Origin: Alphaproteobacteria bacterium
Lineage (GTDB): Bacteria > Pseudomonadota > Alphaproteobacteria > UBA1280 > UBA6503
Length of the DNA: 64,000 nt
Direction: 5' to 3'
Assembly (NCBI GenBank): GCA_021774615.1
Contig: JAJFIW010000023.1
Coordinates: 1 to 64,000 of the forward strand
Shown: piece by piece, positions 1-8,849 of the stretch
Position numbering within the stretch: the stretch's first letter is position 1
Layout: every line of letters begins with the position of its first letter
Notes under the pieces: model-generated
The model's input: only the letters and a program-made list of their open reading frames with translations
The model's database searches: none
Told to the model about the DNA's origin: nothing
Made by a program: the position numbers and the translations under genes

Positions 1-1
1 G

Positions 2-442
2 ATGCGTCCTGTAGCCTCGGCAATTGCTAAGCAAACACCACGTAATTTACGTGAACGAATAAACCATACACTTAGTTTCTTGCAGAGCATTCCTTATGAT
101 GAGTTAATGTCGCGCTCTAACTCTAATGGTTCTGGCTTTGCTCCACCTGTTGAGTTATTAACAAGAAACAGAGCCGACTGTGACTCTAAAAGTGTAGCTT
201 TTGCCAGTATTATGCGTAACATATACCCACAAGTACCAATGGTGCTAGTACTAGTGCCAGGGCACGCTTTTATAGGGGTAGCCATGAAACGCAGGAAAGA
301 GGATTTTGCCCTTAAAATTGGTGGTAGAGCATATGTTTTAGCAGAGCCAGTAGGCCCAGCTATGATGCCACTAGGGGAGTTAAGCGAACGTTCTGAAGGT
401 TTGCTCCGTAAGGGGGAATATACTTACGTTAAGTTCCAATAG
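2..442 (+). CDS. Transglutaminase-like cysteine peptidase-type protein, 5'-truncated by the window edge
   Basis: The visible 146 residues end a protein with the transglutaminase-like triad layout. There is a Cys in the RADCDSK context (about residue 60), a His in PGHAF (about 88), and a downstream acidic residue in the AEPVG segment. This fold covers peptidases and peptidoglycan or protein cross-link enzymes; the substrate cannot be told from sequence. The first ATG lies at base 2, so the real start may be outside the window and the fragment is treated as partial. It converges with the minus-strand operon that ends at 447, only 4 bases away, and no terminator hairpin is evident between them. 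The triad assignment is by eye. Confidence 0.6.
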   Translation: MRPVASAIAKQTPRNLRERINHTLSFLQSIPYDELMSRSNSNGSGFAPPVELLTRNRADCDSKSVAFASIMRNIYPQVPMVLVLVPGHAFIGVAMKRRKEDFALKIGGRAYVLAEPVGPAMMPLGELSERSEGLLRKGEYTYVKFQ

Positions 443-446
443 TTTT

Positions 447-1646
447 TTAAAACTGTATTGTAACCAATGTTAAGTCATCATTATGAACAATTGCAGGTGC
501 TGCATGGTAGTCGCCAAGAATATGTTTATTAATTAGTTCCGGTGTTGCTTTGTCAATTGCCATTATTTTTTCTATATTAGCGTTTGACAGTATATTTGAC
601 GCACTATCTTTAAATGGAGCATCAGAAAGGGCGTCGCTATAAAAAGATATAGCATCACCTTTTTTAAGCTTAATAGTAACTGATTGGCTTGTATCTGGTC
701 GTTTGGAGACAACCCCTAACGGCGTGCCATTGCATTCTAGCCATTCAAACTCTTTATTTTTGCTATTCATTTTTAATGCTGGTGGTGTACCAGCACCACT
801 AATCGAGATGGTGTTTGCAGCTTTATCAAATAGTGCGTATTGGTATGTTGCAAAAGACTCTGGCTCTAGCATCTCAAATAATTTTTTATTTAGCGCACTA
901 AATAAAACTTCTGGCTCTCCCCATAGCTCTTGCATTTCGTATAACATGCCATGGAATCTAACCGTTTCTAGTGCAGCTCCTACACCGTGGCCACTAAAGT
1001 CACACAATAGAACAGCAAATCTATTATTATCGATAGGAAGAGCGCTCCAATAGTCGCCAGCTAATTTAGAAGACGGAATAAATGCTGAGGCAAGAGAAAT
1101 TTCATATTTTTCTTCTATTCGCTGAATTGTTTTCGTGTTTGGTAGTAGTGAAAGCTGGAAATGTTCGGCACGAGCAAGCTCTTGGCGAATATTATTATTA
1201 TATAGCTCTAGCTGTTGCATCATAATGCCATTTGTAACATGCACAATTGAGCGTGCAATCAGCTCTTGGCGGTTAAATGGCTTATTAATGTAGTCTACAC
1301 CACCAAGAGAGAATGCTTTGGTTCTAACATCAGTTCCATCAAGGGCAGAAAGAAAAATAATGGGTATTTGTTTAAATGTTTTAATTTTCTTTAGCTGCCT
1401 ACAAAAGTCAAACCCGCTAATTCCAGGCATTATAACATCAAGCAGAATAAGGTTAGGCCGTTGCTTTTCAATAACCGCAAAAGCGCTGTCTGCACTATCA
1501 GCATGGCTGAAATTGCAGAACCCAGCGCTTTGTAGCATAGTCTGAATAATCTGGCGGTTTGTATTATCGTCATCCACAATAAGAATAGATGCCTTATTAA
1601 TACCTAAAGTGCTAGACCTTGCCGACATTTCTAGTTGTTTTACCAT
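447..1646 (-). CDS. Response regulator with PP2C/SpoIIE-type serine phosphatase output (RsbU-like)
   Basis: This 399-residue protein has an N-terminal receiver domain (about residues 18-140). The acidic pocket is DDD, the phospho-acceptor Asp is in LILLDVIMPG, and the conserved Lys is in YINKPF. A linker leads to a SpoIIE/PP2C phosphatase domain (about 185-399) with metal-binding motifs AGDYW and CDFSGHGVGAAL. Proteins of this design dephosphorylate STAS-domain antagonists in partner-switch pathways. The STAS gene lies 9 bases upstream and cheB upstream of that, all on the minus strand, so the likely substrate is the neighbouring STAS protein (inference). No anti-sigma-type kinase is visible in the window. 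Confidence 0.9.
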   Translation of the reverse strand: MVKQLEMSARSSTLGINKASILIVDDDNTNRQIIQTMLQSAGFCNFSHADSADSAFAVIEKQRPNLILLDVIMPGISGFDFCRQLKKIKTFKQIPIIFLSALDGTDVRTKAFSLGGVDYINKPFNRQELIARSIVHVTNGIMMQQLELYNNNIRQELARAEHFQLSLLPNTKTIQRIEEKYEISLASAFIPSSKLAGDYWSALPIDNNRFAVLLCDFSGHGVGAALETVRFHGMLYEMQELWGEPEVLFSALNKKLFEMLEPESFATYQYALFDKAANTISISGAGTPPALKMNSKNKEFEWLECNGTPLGVVSKRPDTSQSVTIKLKKGDAISFYSDALSDAPFKDSASNILSNANIEKIMAIDKATPELINKHILGDYHAAPAIVHNDDLTLVTIQF

Positions 1647-1655
1647 TATGTTTTT

Positions 1656-1961
1656 TTAGCTATGAGCTGTTAGTTCAAAATGTTTGTCAAATGAGACTGT
1701 TTTTAATAACTCAAGAGCTTGCGCTTGTATATTACGTAGTGCAACTTTTTTATTTATCTTCTCACTTTCATGCTTAGCTAGTAAAAGCATCCCTAAACCG
1801 GCTGAGTCAATATAAGACAGCGAGCCACAGTCAAAAGTGATGTCACAAGATGCAGCAACTGCTTCTTCTAACATTGCTCTAAAAATACGGTGCTGTTCAA
1901 AAGTTAACTGTTCACCTAGGTTGATGGTCATTGCTGATGAGTCTTTTGATATTACTTCCAT
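1656..1961 (-). CDS. STAS-domain anti-sigma-factor-antagonist-type protein
   Basis: A 101-residue single-domain STAS protein. The characteristic loop DSAGLGMLLLA (about residues 52-62) carries the Ser that partner kinases phosphorylate in SpoIIAA/RsbV proteins. The length is typical for the family. It lies 2 bases downstream of cheB and 9 bases upstream of the response-regulator phosphatase, so the three are probably co-transcribed. The likely cycle is phosphorylation by a kinase encoded elsewhere and dephosphorylation by the neighbouring PP2C protein. The ATG is followed by a well-formed domain without extra N-terminal sequence. Confidence 0.9.
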   Translation of the reverse strand: MEVISKDSSAMTINLGEQLTFEQHRIFRAMLEEAVAASCDITFDCGSLSYIDSAGLGMLLLAKHESEKINKKVALRNIQAQALELLKTVSFDKHFELTAHS

Positions 1962-1963
1962 AG

Positions 1964-3061
1964 TTATTCGTACCTTTCACAGATATATTTAGCTAGTTTA
2001 ACAGGGTTCGCTTGCTTACAAGCTGCACCCATTTCTTGTGCCTTACGCGGCATACCATAAACCACAGATGATGCTTCATCTTGCACCAAAGTATGGCCAC
2101 CAGTATTTTTAATATTTAACATTCCTTGGGCACCATCATCGCCCATTCCTGTTAACAGTATAGCCGTAATATTGCTCCCTGCGGCAATTATTCCTGATTG
2201 GAATAAACAATTAACAGATGGTTTGTGTCTGCTAACAGGGGGTAAGTCTGATAATTGGCAATAATAATTACCATTTAAGTGTTTTACTAATAAATGATGC
2301 CCGCCAGATGCTACATAAGCATAGCCATCCTGGAGTTGCATTCGTTCTTGTGCCTCAACAACATTAAGGGGAGACAAATCATCAAGCCGTTTAGCAAAAG
2401 CAGCAGTGAACCCAACAGGCATATGTTGAGTAATTAAAATAGGTGGTAAGTTATCATGCAAGCCGCTTAACAACTGTTTTATAGCTTCAGTGCCACCAGT
2501 AGATGCACCAACTAGTATTAGGGGGTCACGGCCATTAGGTGTTCTTGTCGGAAGAGGAATAACAGATTCAATATCTATAGATTCATTCCCCTTTTTAGGG
2601 GGTTGGCTTGATATAATTGGTCGGTGTGAACCAATTTTAGCTGCCGCTGCGGAACGAATAGCATTGGTAATAACTTCAGAGTAAAGTTTGATGTCGGCAG
2701 TTTTTTGGGATGGTTTGCCGATAACCTCTACAGCACCTAACTCTAACGCTTTAATAGCATCAGCACTTCCTTTTGCTGTTCGAGTCGAGATCATCACTAC
2801 AGGTAATGGTTTAAGAGACATAATTTTTTTAAGAAATGTTAGCCCATCCATTTCGGGCATTTCCATGTCTAAGGTCATCACGTCAGGCTTAAGCTCGCGC
2901 AGCATATCGCCTGCTATTATCGGGTTTTCTGCTGCACCAATAACCTTCATATCAGGTTCTTGGTTTATGATCTGTGTAAGTAGCAAACGAATACTTAAGA
3001 TATCATCTACGACGAATACCTTAATTATATTAACGTTATCTTTATCTGTTGAGCTATCCAT
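1964..3061 (-). CDS. cheB: Chemotaxis response regulator protein-glutamate methylesterase
   Basis: A 365-residue protein with both CheB domains. The N-terminal receiver (about 12-130) has VVDD, the phospho-acceptor Asp in TLDMEMPEMDG and Lys in IGKPS. The C-terminal methylesterase (about 178-365) carries the catalytic Ser in GASTGGTEAI, His in ITQHMP and Asp in LTGMGDDGAQG. It removes methyl groups from chemoreceptor glutamates and deamidates receptor glutamines. No cheA, cheW, cheR or receptor gene lies in the window, so this copy sits apart from a standard chemotaxis cluster and is instead first in an operon with a STAS protein and a PP2C regulator. It is divergent from recA across about 240 bases. 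Confidence 0.93.
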   Translation of the reverse strand: MDSSTDKDNVNIIKVFVVDDILSIRLLLTQIINQEPDMKVIGAAENPIIAGDMLRELKPDVMTLDMEMPEMDGLTFLKKIMSLKPLPVVMISTRTAKGSADAIKALELGAVEVIGKPSQKTADIKLYSEVITNAIRSAAAAKIGSHRPIISSQPPKKGNESIDIESVIPLPTRTPNGRDPLILVGASTGGTEAIKQLLSGLHDNLPPILITQHMPVGFTAAFAKRLDDLSPLNVVEAQERMQLQDGYAYVASGGHHLLVKHLNGNYYCQLSDLPPVSRHKPSVNCLFQSGIIAAGSNITAILLTGMGDDGAQGMLNIKNTGGHTLVQDEASSVVYGMPRKAQEMGAACKQANPVKLAKYICERYE

Positions 3062-3243
3062 AAAATATATTTTGCACTGTATTAGATGCTAACAACAAGT
3101 AGATGGTATTTATACCTTGTTTTATATGGTGGTAAGTATATGTTTTTTATGTATAAATATTTGTTATAGGTCTGGATATATCAGTTGTCATATAAATGAC
3201 GGCGCATAAAGCAGCTGGTTATAAAAATAATTCATGTTGTTGT

Positions 3244-3258
3244 GTTCTTGCAACGCTC
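3244..3258 (+). promoter_or_regulatory. Candidate LexA (SOS) box upstream of recA
   Basis: The bases GTTC, seven spacer bases, then GCTC lie 46 bases before the recA ATG. The alphaproteobacterial LexA operator consensus is GTTC-N7-GTTC, so this is one mismatch away. Its position ahead of recA fits the family rule that recA is LexA-controlled. No lexA gene is in the window. Confidence 0.45.
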
Positions 3259-3304
3259 GTGGTAATGTTTGGTTCTAATTTTATTGTTAAAACGAGGGGT
3301 CGAA

Positions 3305-4318
3305 ATGGACAAGCAAAAAGCATTAGATGCAGCACTATCGCAGATTGAACGCCAATTTGGTAAAGGGGCTGTTTTCAAAATGGAAGATGGCCAAGTTGTT
3401 AAAAATATCGAGGCTATTTCAACAGGCTCAATCGGGCTTGATGCTGCTTTGGGTATAGGTGGTTTGCCAATGGGGCGGATTATCGAAGTTTATGGCCCAG
3501 AGTCATCAGGTAAAACAACTTTAGCACTCCACACTATTGCTGAAGCACAGAAAAAGGGCATGGTTTGTGCATTTGTTGATGCAGAACACGCTTTAGATAC
3601 CCAATACGCTGAAAAACTAGGCGTTAATGTCCATGAATTATTAGTATCGCAACCAGATTCAGGCGAGCAAGCACTAGAAATTACCGACACTTTGGTACGT
3701 TCAGGTGCGGTTGGCTTGGTTGTGGTGGACTCTGTAGCCGCACTTACTCCTCGTGCCGAGCTTGAAGGGGAAATGGGCGACTCTCATATGGGGCTGCAAG
3801 CTCGTTTGATGAGCCAAGCACTACGTAAGCTAACAGGGGCAATTTCTAAGACTGATTGTATGGTTCTATTTATTAACCAAATTCGGATGAAAATCGGCGT
3901 TATGTTCGGTAACCCCGAAACTACAACTGGTGGTAATGCATTAAAATTCTATAGCTCAGTTCGTTTAGACATTCGTCGGATTGGTGCATTAAAAGACAAA
4001 GATGAAATTATTGGTAACTCAACCCGAGTTAAAGTAGTTAAAAACAAGGTAGCACCACCATTTAAACAAGTAGAGTTTGACATTTTGTACGGTGAAGGCA
4101 TCTCTAAAACTGGAGAGCTAATCGAACAAGGTGTTTTGCATGGCTTTGTAGAAAAAGCAGGTGCTTGGTTCTCTTATGGTACAACTCGTATTGGGCAAGG
4201 CCGTGAGAATGCCCGCCAATGGTTAAAAGACAACCCAGAGGCAGCAGCCGAGTTGGAGGCCAAAATACGTGAGAAGCTAAACCCAAGTAAGTCTGAAGAT
4301 TTAGCTAAGTCTGCATAG
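3305..4318 (+). CDS. recA: Recombinase RecA
   Basis: The DNA strand-exchange protein that also triggers LexA self-cleavage. From the ATG at 3305 it is 337 residues, close to the normal length. An in-frame ATG at 3269 would add 12 hydrophobic residues not seen in the family, and GAGGGG lies 7 bases before 3305, so the later start is chosen. Visible hallmarks are the Walker A motif GPESSGKTT (about residues 66-74), the Walker B segment [10 protein letters not shown] and the loop region [11 protein letters not shown]. recX follows 8 bases downstream, the usual pairing of recombinase and modulator. Confidence 0.98.
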   Translation: MDKQKALDAALSQIERQFGKGAVFKMEDGQVVKNIEAISTGSIGLDAALGIGGLPMGRIIEVYGPESSGKTTLALHTIAEAQKKGMVCAFVDAEHALDTQYAEKLGVNVHELLVSQPDSGEQALEITDTLVRSGAVGLVVVDSVAALTPRAELEGEMGDSHMGLQARLMSQALRKLTGAISKTDCMVLFINQIRMKIGVMFGNPETTTGGNALKFYSSVRLDIRRIGALKDKDEIIGNSTRVKVVKNKVAPPFKQVEFDILYGEGISKTGELIEQGVLHGFVEKAGAWFSYGTTRIGQGRENARQWLKDNPEAAAELEAKIREKLNPSKSEDLAKSA

Positions 4319-4326
4319 TTTGCACT

Positions 4327-4812
4327 ATGAGATCTAAAAAAACATCTACCGAAGCGGCGCTCTATTTATTAGGGCGCCGTGACTATTCGGTAGCTGAAAT
4401 ACGCCAAAAACTAGCCCAAAAAGGCTATGACGAGAATGATATTGCCCATACAGTTATCCGTTTAAAAGAGCTTGAATATTTAGATGATGCTAAATATGCT
4501 CGCCATTTTGTTAGCACCAAGGCTCGGGTATCGGGCTGGGGTAAAATGCGGATAGAAATGTCGTTACGGCAAAAACAAATTACCGATAACTTCATCGAAA
4601 AAGCACTATTATACTGGGAAAACAGGATAGAGCAGGGGGAAGAGCTGCCTTGGGTAGACAGCGCTACAGACCTGCTAGACCGCCGTTATGGCAAAGCCTG
4701 TGGCAGGTTAGAAATGAAAGAATTTCAAAAACAAATGGGTTTTCTGCTACGCCGAGGCTTTAATATGGACGAAGCTCGCGAAGCGTTAGATAAGAATAAA
4801 AAAGAGGTTTAA
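4327..4812 (+). CDS. recX: Regulatory protein RecX
   Basis: A 161-residue RecX-family protein made of short three-helix repeats. The signature segments are ALYLLGRRDYSVAEIRQKL near the N-terminus and YLDDAKYARHFV in the second repeat. RecX binds RecA filaments and limits their activity. It starts 8 bases after recA, so both are probably on one transcript. Length and context are ordinary. Confidence 0.93.
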   Translation: MRSKKTSTEAALYLLGRRDYSVAEIRQKLAQKGYDENDIAHTVIRLKELEYLDDAKYARHFVSTKARVSGWGKMRIEMSLRQKQITDNFIEKALLYWENRIEQGEELPWVDSATDLLDRRYGKACGRLEMKEFQKQMGFLLRRGFNMDEAREALDKNKKEV

Positions 4813-4817
4813 ATTTT

Positions 4818-6245
4818 ATGGTCGCCAGTTTCATTTTTTTCATCTTATGTTTTGTTGTTATTGGCATGTTGTCAATGCGCAAACGGCAAGAAACAAGCCG
4901 CGATTATTTAATTGCAAGTAGCAGTATTAAACCTTGGTTAGCAGGGCTTTCGGCCGTTGCTACTAATAACAGTGGCTATATGTTTGTGGGGCAAATTGGC
5001 TTTACTTATATGTATGGGCTATCTTCTATATGGATTATGGTTGGTTTTATTTTTGGCGATTTTTTAACCTCTCTTTTTGTCCATAAACGGATACGACAAA
5101 CAACAGAGAAACAATCTGTTTTAAGCTATGCAGGTGTTTTAAGCTCATGGGGTGGGGTAGACTATAAGTACCTGCGTATGGTGGCAGGTTTTATTACCTT
5201 ATTATTCCTTGGCGTGTATGCAGCAGCACAATTAAATGCTGGTAGTAAAGCACTACATGTTCTACTAGGCTGGGACTACGAGATTGGCGCTATTATTGGC
5301 GCACTAATTGTTCTTGTATATTGTTTTGCAGGGGGGATTAGAGCCTCCATCTGGACCGATGCGGCACAGTCTTTTGTTATGTTTGGGGCAATGGCATTAA
5401 TGCTGGTTATGTCATTTATTGCTATTGGCGGAGTTGGTGATTTTACAGATAAAATCCACGAAGTTTCCCCTACTTACATGGACTGGTTCTCGACAGACTT
5501 AATGTTTGAAGATAGCCCTATTGCTGCAATATTCTTTGTATTGGGCTGGCTTATGGGTGGTGTTTGCGTTATTGGCCAACCACATATTATGGTGCGCTTT
5601 ATGGCAATGGATAAAGCCAACAATATAGGTAAAGTTAGGGCTTATTACTATGGTTTTTATGTAGCATTTTTTATTATAACAATCCTCACAGCCCTTACAG
5701 CACGTATTTTGTTACCAGAAGTAGCTAGCTTTGACGCCGAGCTTGCTCTGCCAACTTTGGCACAATCGTTACTGCCTCCGGTTTTGGTTGGCTTAATATT
5801 GGCAGGATTATTTGCGGCAACCATGTCTACTGCCGACTCGCAAATTTTAAGCTGCACTGCTGCAATAACTAATGATTTCTCTAAAAATAGATTTAATAGC
5901 TATTTTGCAAATAAAATCGCAACCATATTTGTGACTGCTCTGGCATTAACAATAGCTTTGTTTGGTAGCAGTAGTGTATTTGCACTAGTGATGATTGCAT
6001 GGTCAACGCTAGGTAGCTCTTTTGCGCCGTTGCTTATTACCTATGCTTTTGGGCATAAAGTTTCAGAGCTTGTAGCTATTGTTATGGTTATAACAGGGTT
6101 TGTAACTGTATTATTGTGGCGCCATTTCGAACTAGGGCACATTATATTTGATGCAGCACCAGGTATTATGGTTGGTTTTGTAGTGTTATTACTAAGTAAA
6201 ATTCCAAGTTTTAATAAAAAAGTTATTTATGCACAAAATGGATAA
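4818..6245 (+). CDS. Sodium:solute symporter family protein (PutP-like)
   Basis: A 475-residue, strongly hydrophobic protein with about 12-13 predicted membrane helices. It has the SSS-family layout: an N-terminal RDYLIASSSIKPWLAGLSAVATNNSGYM segment (split here for length: RDYLIASS then SIKPWLAGLSAVATN) and a helix-8 region LFAATMSTADSQIL that carries sodium-site Ser/Thr residues in PutP. It resembles proline/Na+ symporters, but the substrate is not fixed by sequence. AGAGG of the upstream recX end lies about 11 bases before the ATG, and only 5 bases separate the genes. Its 3' end overlaps the following ABC transporter by 17 bases. Confidence 0.88.
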   Translation: MVASFIFFILCFVVIGMLSMRKRQETSRDYLIASSSIKPWLAGLSAVATNNSGYMFVGQIGFTYMYGLSSIWIMVGFIFGDFLTSLFVHKRIRQTTEKQSVLSYAGVLSSWGGVDYKYLRMVAGFITLLFLGVYAAAQLNAGSKALHVLLGWDYEIGAIIGALIVLVYCFAGGIRASIWTDAAQSFVMFGAMALMLVMSFIAIGGVGDFTDKIHEVSPTYMDWFSTDLMFEDSPIAAIFFVLGWLMGGVCVIGQPHIMVRFMAMDKANNIGKVRAYYYGFYVAFFIITILTALTARILLPEVASFDAELALPTLAQSLLPPVLVGLILAGLFAATMSTADSQILSCTAAITNDFSKNRFNSYFANKIATIFVTALALTIALFGSSSVFALVMIAWSTLGSSFAPLLITYAFGHKVSELVAIVMVITGFVTVLLWRHFELGHIIFDAAPGIMVGFVVLLLSKIPSFNKKVIYAQNG

Positions 6246-7995
6246 TAAAAAACCTACCATCGGCACAATAAGGCAGCTTTGGCCGTTTTTACAAGCGCAT
6301 CGCAAACGCCTGTTTTTAGCCTTGTTTGCAAGCATGGTTGGTGTTGCTGCAATGCTTGGGGTGGTGCAAACTGTGCGCTTGTTGGTAGATAATACCCTAT
6401 CTATGCCCGATACCTCTGCCTTGGGGCAGACGTTAGCGCTATTTTTAATATTTGTAGGGTTAATGGCAGCGGCTACTTATTTTAGAGTGGTGCATTTTAA
6501 AATGGTTGGCGAATATGTGGTTATGGCAATTAGGCAAAAGGTTTTTGCCCATGTGTTAGGGCTAGACGCCAAGTTTTTTGAAGAACAGCGCATTGGCGAT
6601 GTGTCATCTCGGCTTACAAGCGATATTGCAGTAATGCAGCATGCGTTAGAGGCAAGCCTACCGATTGCACTGCGCGGTTTATTACAAATGCTTGGTGGTA
6701 TGGCGCTAATGGTTTGGACTAGTAGCCATCTATCAGTGGTTATTTTAGCTGTTGTTGCAATTGTTATGGTACTAGCAGTAATCTTTGGGCAAGTGGTACG
6801 CCGCTATGGGCGGCAAATGCAGAGCCAAGTGTCTGATGCAGCCGCACAAATAACCGAAAGTTTGCAAGGTATAAAAGTAGTGCAATCTTACGGGCAGCAA
6901 CCACAAGAAAACGATAAGTTTGCAGCAACTCTAGATAAACAACTACAAATTGCCCGTAAATATAACAAGGCGCGCGGTCTATTTTTTGCTTTTGCTACTA
7001 GCTGTATTTTTGGAGCAGTTGCAGTTGTACTATGGTTCGGTGGGCAAGATGTTGTAGCAGAAACCATGACCACAGGGCACTTAGCGGCATTTTTAATGTA
7101 TTCGTTAATTACCGCACTGGGGATCGGCAGCTTAATTGAGGTTTTTTCCTCGTTACAAACAGCAGCAGGTGCAACCGAACGCCTATTTTCCTTGTTAGAT
7201 GCTAAAAGCACAATTACCGACCCTAAAAACCCCAAAGTTTTACCTAAAAGCGGTAATGGCCGCTCTATTGTATTTAATGACCTAACCTTTGCTTATCCAA
7301 ATTCGCCAGAAAAGAATGCTCTGACTAATATCAACTTTAAAGTTGATAACGGGGAAATGGTTGCAATTGTAGGTATGTCGGGCGCTGGTAAAAGTACTAT
7401 TTTCCAACTTATTATGCGTTTTTTTGACCCGCAACAAGGTAGCATTAGTATTGATGGCATAGACATTCGCTCGTTGCGACTAAATGAGTTGCGGCAAAAT
7501 ATCGGGATTGTATCGCAGGATGTATTCTTATTTGCTGGGAATGTTTTAGACAACATTCGTTACGGCAAACCAGAAGCCTCTGATGAGGAAGTATTTGAGG
7601 CCGCAAAACTTGCCCAAGCCCACGACTTTATCGAACAGTTACCCCAAGGATATAATACTATTATTGGCGAACGAGGGGTGCGCCTGTCGGGTGGACAAAG
7701 ACAAAGGCTTGCCATCGCGCGCACTATTTTATGCCGTCCACCAGTATTACTACTAGACGAAGCCACCAGCCACTTAGACGCGGCCTCCGAGCAAGCTGTA
7801 CAAAAAGCATTGGCAGAGCTGCATAGTAACCGCACTACTATTACTATTGCCCACCGCCTTTCAACCGTTAAAACTGCCAAACATATATTGCTAATTGATG
7901 ATGGTAAACTAATTGTCCAAGGCAGCCATAGCCAGTTGATGAAAAGCAACCCTCTCTATAAGAAACTAGCCACCCTCCAATTTATTAGCGAGTAG
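6229..7995 (+). CDS. ABC transporter with fused membrane and ATPase domains (MsbA/LmrA type)
   Basis: A 588-residue half-transporter expected to work as a homodimer in the inner membrane. A six-helix exporter domain spans about 20-310. The ATPase has Walker A GMSGAGKST, signature LSGGQRQR and Walker B VLLLDEATS. MsbA-type exporters flip lipid A-core or other lipids and drugs; the substrate is not determined here. This matters because the lipid A genes expected near fabZ are missing from this window. The ATG at 6229 overlaps the symporter end; an alternative ATG at 6238 is equally possible. Confidence 0.9.
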   Translation: MHKMDNKKPTIGTIRQLWPFLQAHRKRLFLALFASMVGVAAMLGVVQTVRLLVDNTLSMPDTSALGQTLALFLIFVGLMAAATYFRVVHFKMVGEYVVMAIRQKVFAHVLGLDAKFFEEQRIGDVSSRLTSDIAVMQHALEASLPIALRGLLQMLGGMALMVWTSSHLSVVILAVVAIVMVLAVIFGQVVRRYGRQMQSQVSDAAAQITESLQGIKVVQSYGQQPQENDKFAATLDKQLQIARKYNKARGLFFAFATSCIFGAVAVVLWFGGQDVVAETMTTGHLAAFLMYSLITALGIGSLIEVFSSLQTAAGATERLFSLLDAKSTITDPKNPKVLPKSGNGRSIVFNDLTFAYPNSPEKNALTNINFKVDNGEMVAIVGMSGAGKSTIFQLIMRFFDPQQGSISIDGIDIRSLRLNELRQNIGIVSQDVFLFAGNVLDNIRYGKPEASDEEVFEAAKLAQAHDFIEQLPQGYNTIIGERGVRLSGGQRQRLAIARTILCRPPVLLLDEATSHLDAASEQAVQKALAELHSNRTTITIAHRLSTVKTAKHILLIDDGKLIVQGSHSQLMKSNPLYKKLATLQFISE

Positions 7996-8011
7996 TTACA
8001 CAAAAGGAAAA

Positions 8012-8031
8012 CCCACCTTGTTACAGGTGGG
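8012..8031 (-). terminator. Probable intrinsic terminator for the minus-strand gene at 8055-8477
   Basis: A 7-bp GC-rich stem (8012-8018 with 8025-8031) around a six-base loop. On the minus strand it is followed by a T-rich run (GGGTTTTCCTTTT). The plus side lacks a T run, so it serves the minus-strand gene. A second inverted repeat (8039-8045 with 8052-8058) overlaps that gene's stop codon. Confidence 0.6.
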
Positions 8032-8054
8032 GAGATGGGTAACTCAAGTAAGAG

Positions 8055-8477
8055 TTACGCGATCTTCGCTAGCGGATTGCCCTGATTTATGGGAAATACT
8101 ATTTTCCAATTGCCCAAAGGGCTTGTTAGCCAGAAATTTTCATCTCTGATGTTAAATGACGACAGTAGTTCTAGTGGATTATCTAATGCTTGAATAAGAC
8201 TCCCTGCAGGTAAGACTCTGCATGCAACCATTGTAAGTTTGCTTAGATGCTTGGGGAATGTCTTTCCACTTGAAACTACTGCGGTTCCACTTCCTATACC
8301 AAGAACTCTATTTACCCGCTCCACTACTAGAATTGGGCAGGATAAGACTTCATTATCGACTAGGTTGTAATCGAGAAGGTGATCTACTTTGAATCCTCCC
8401 TTCATACGATCATTTAGGGAGATTTCTGCAAAAAAAGCAGATAATCCATTTTTTAGATCAATAACTAATACTAACAT
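8055..8477 (-). CDS. Hypothetical protein, 140 residues
   Basis: I do not recognise this protein. The reading frame stays open to 8630, but a clear Shine-Dalgarno (GGAG, 7 bases before the ATG at 8477) and the poor composition of the extra 51 residues support starting at MLVLVIDLKNG. The product looks like a soluble mixed alpha/beta domain: hydrophobic strands at the start (MLVLVID), VLSCPILVVERV in the middle and a Gly/Ser-rich turn GIGSGTAVVSSGK. No signal peptide, membrane helix or metal motif is seen. It stands alone on the minus strand between an ABC exporter and a PhoH-like gene, with its own terminator. Confidence 0.6.
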   Translation of the reverse strand: MLVLVIDLKNGLSAFFAEISLNDRMKGGFKVDHLLDYNLVDNEVLSCPILVVERVNRVLGIGSGTAVVSSGKTFPKHLSKLTMVACRVLPAGSLIQALDNPLELLSSFNIRDENFWLTSPLGNWKIVFPINQGNPLAKIA

Positions 8478-8849
8478 AGTTTTCTCCGAAAATTTTTGCG
8501 CCTGAAACGGTGCGATATAGAGACTAGGGCAACGCCCAAAAAAAATATCTTGAAAAAAATAGTAGCTCAAAAAGAGCCGATGTTTCTGTATTTGTAAACT
8601 CATTATGGGAATAGATAGATTAGATTCCAAGTGTATTCTTACTATTATGTGTAATTTTTACATGTTTCTTTAATATCACACTACTTCAGTATTCAAACCA
8701 TATTGTATGCAATTTGTTATTGTGTTGGTTATTTTTATGCTGTTAATATTACATATGTAGCAGCTCTTAATAAAAAAGGAGGCGTTCTTTTCATATAAAA
8801 ATCCCCATTAAGTTTTCGGTCGTATAAAACAAAAACAGGGAGTAACCCC
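8478..8849. other. Gene-free interval between divergent genes
   Basis: These 372 bases are very AT-rich. On the plus strand there is a weak promoter-like pair, TTGTGT (8720-8725) and TTAATA (8743-8748), 17 bases apart, ahead of the PhoH-like gene. AGGAGG at 8777-8782 looks like a ribosome-binding site, but no ATG, GTG or TTG follows at a usable distance. On the minus strand the leader of the 140-residue protein has two tiny inverted repeats around T runs (near 8524-8545 and 8568-8580). No tRNA or known RNA fold was recognised. Confidence 0.4.

Noticed and set aside
8055-8630. Longer 191-residue version of the hypothetical protein
   Set aside because: The ATG at 8477 has a clear Shine-Dalgarno; the extra N-terminus is Phe/Tyr-rich noise over T-rich leader DNA.
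8777-8782. AGGAGG without gene
   Set aside because: A good ribosome-binding sequence, but the nearest in-range codons are not starts and the frame after ATA closes at once (TAA).
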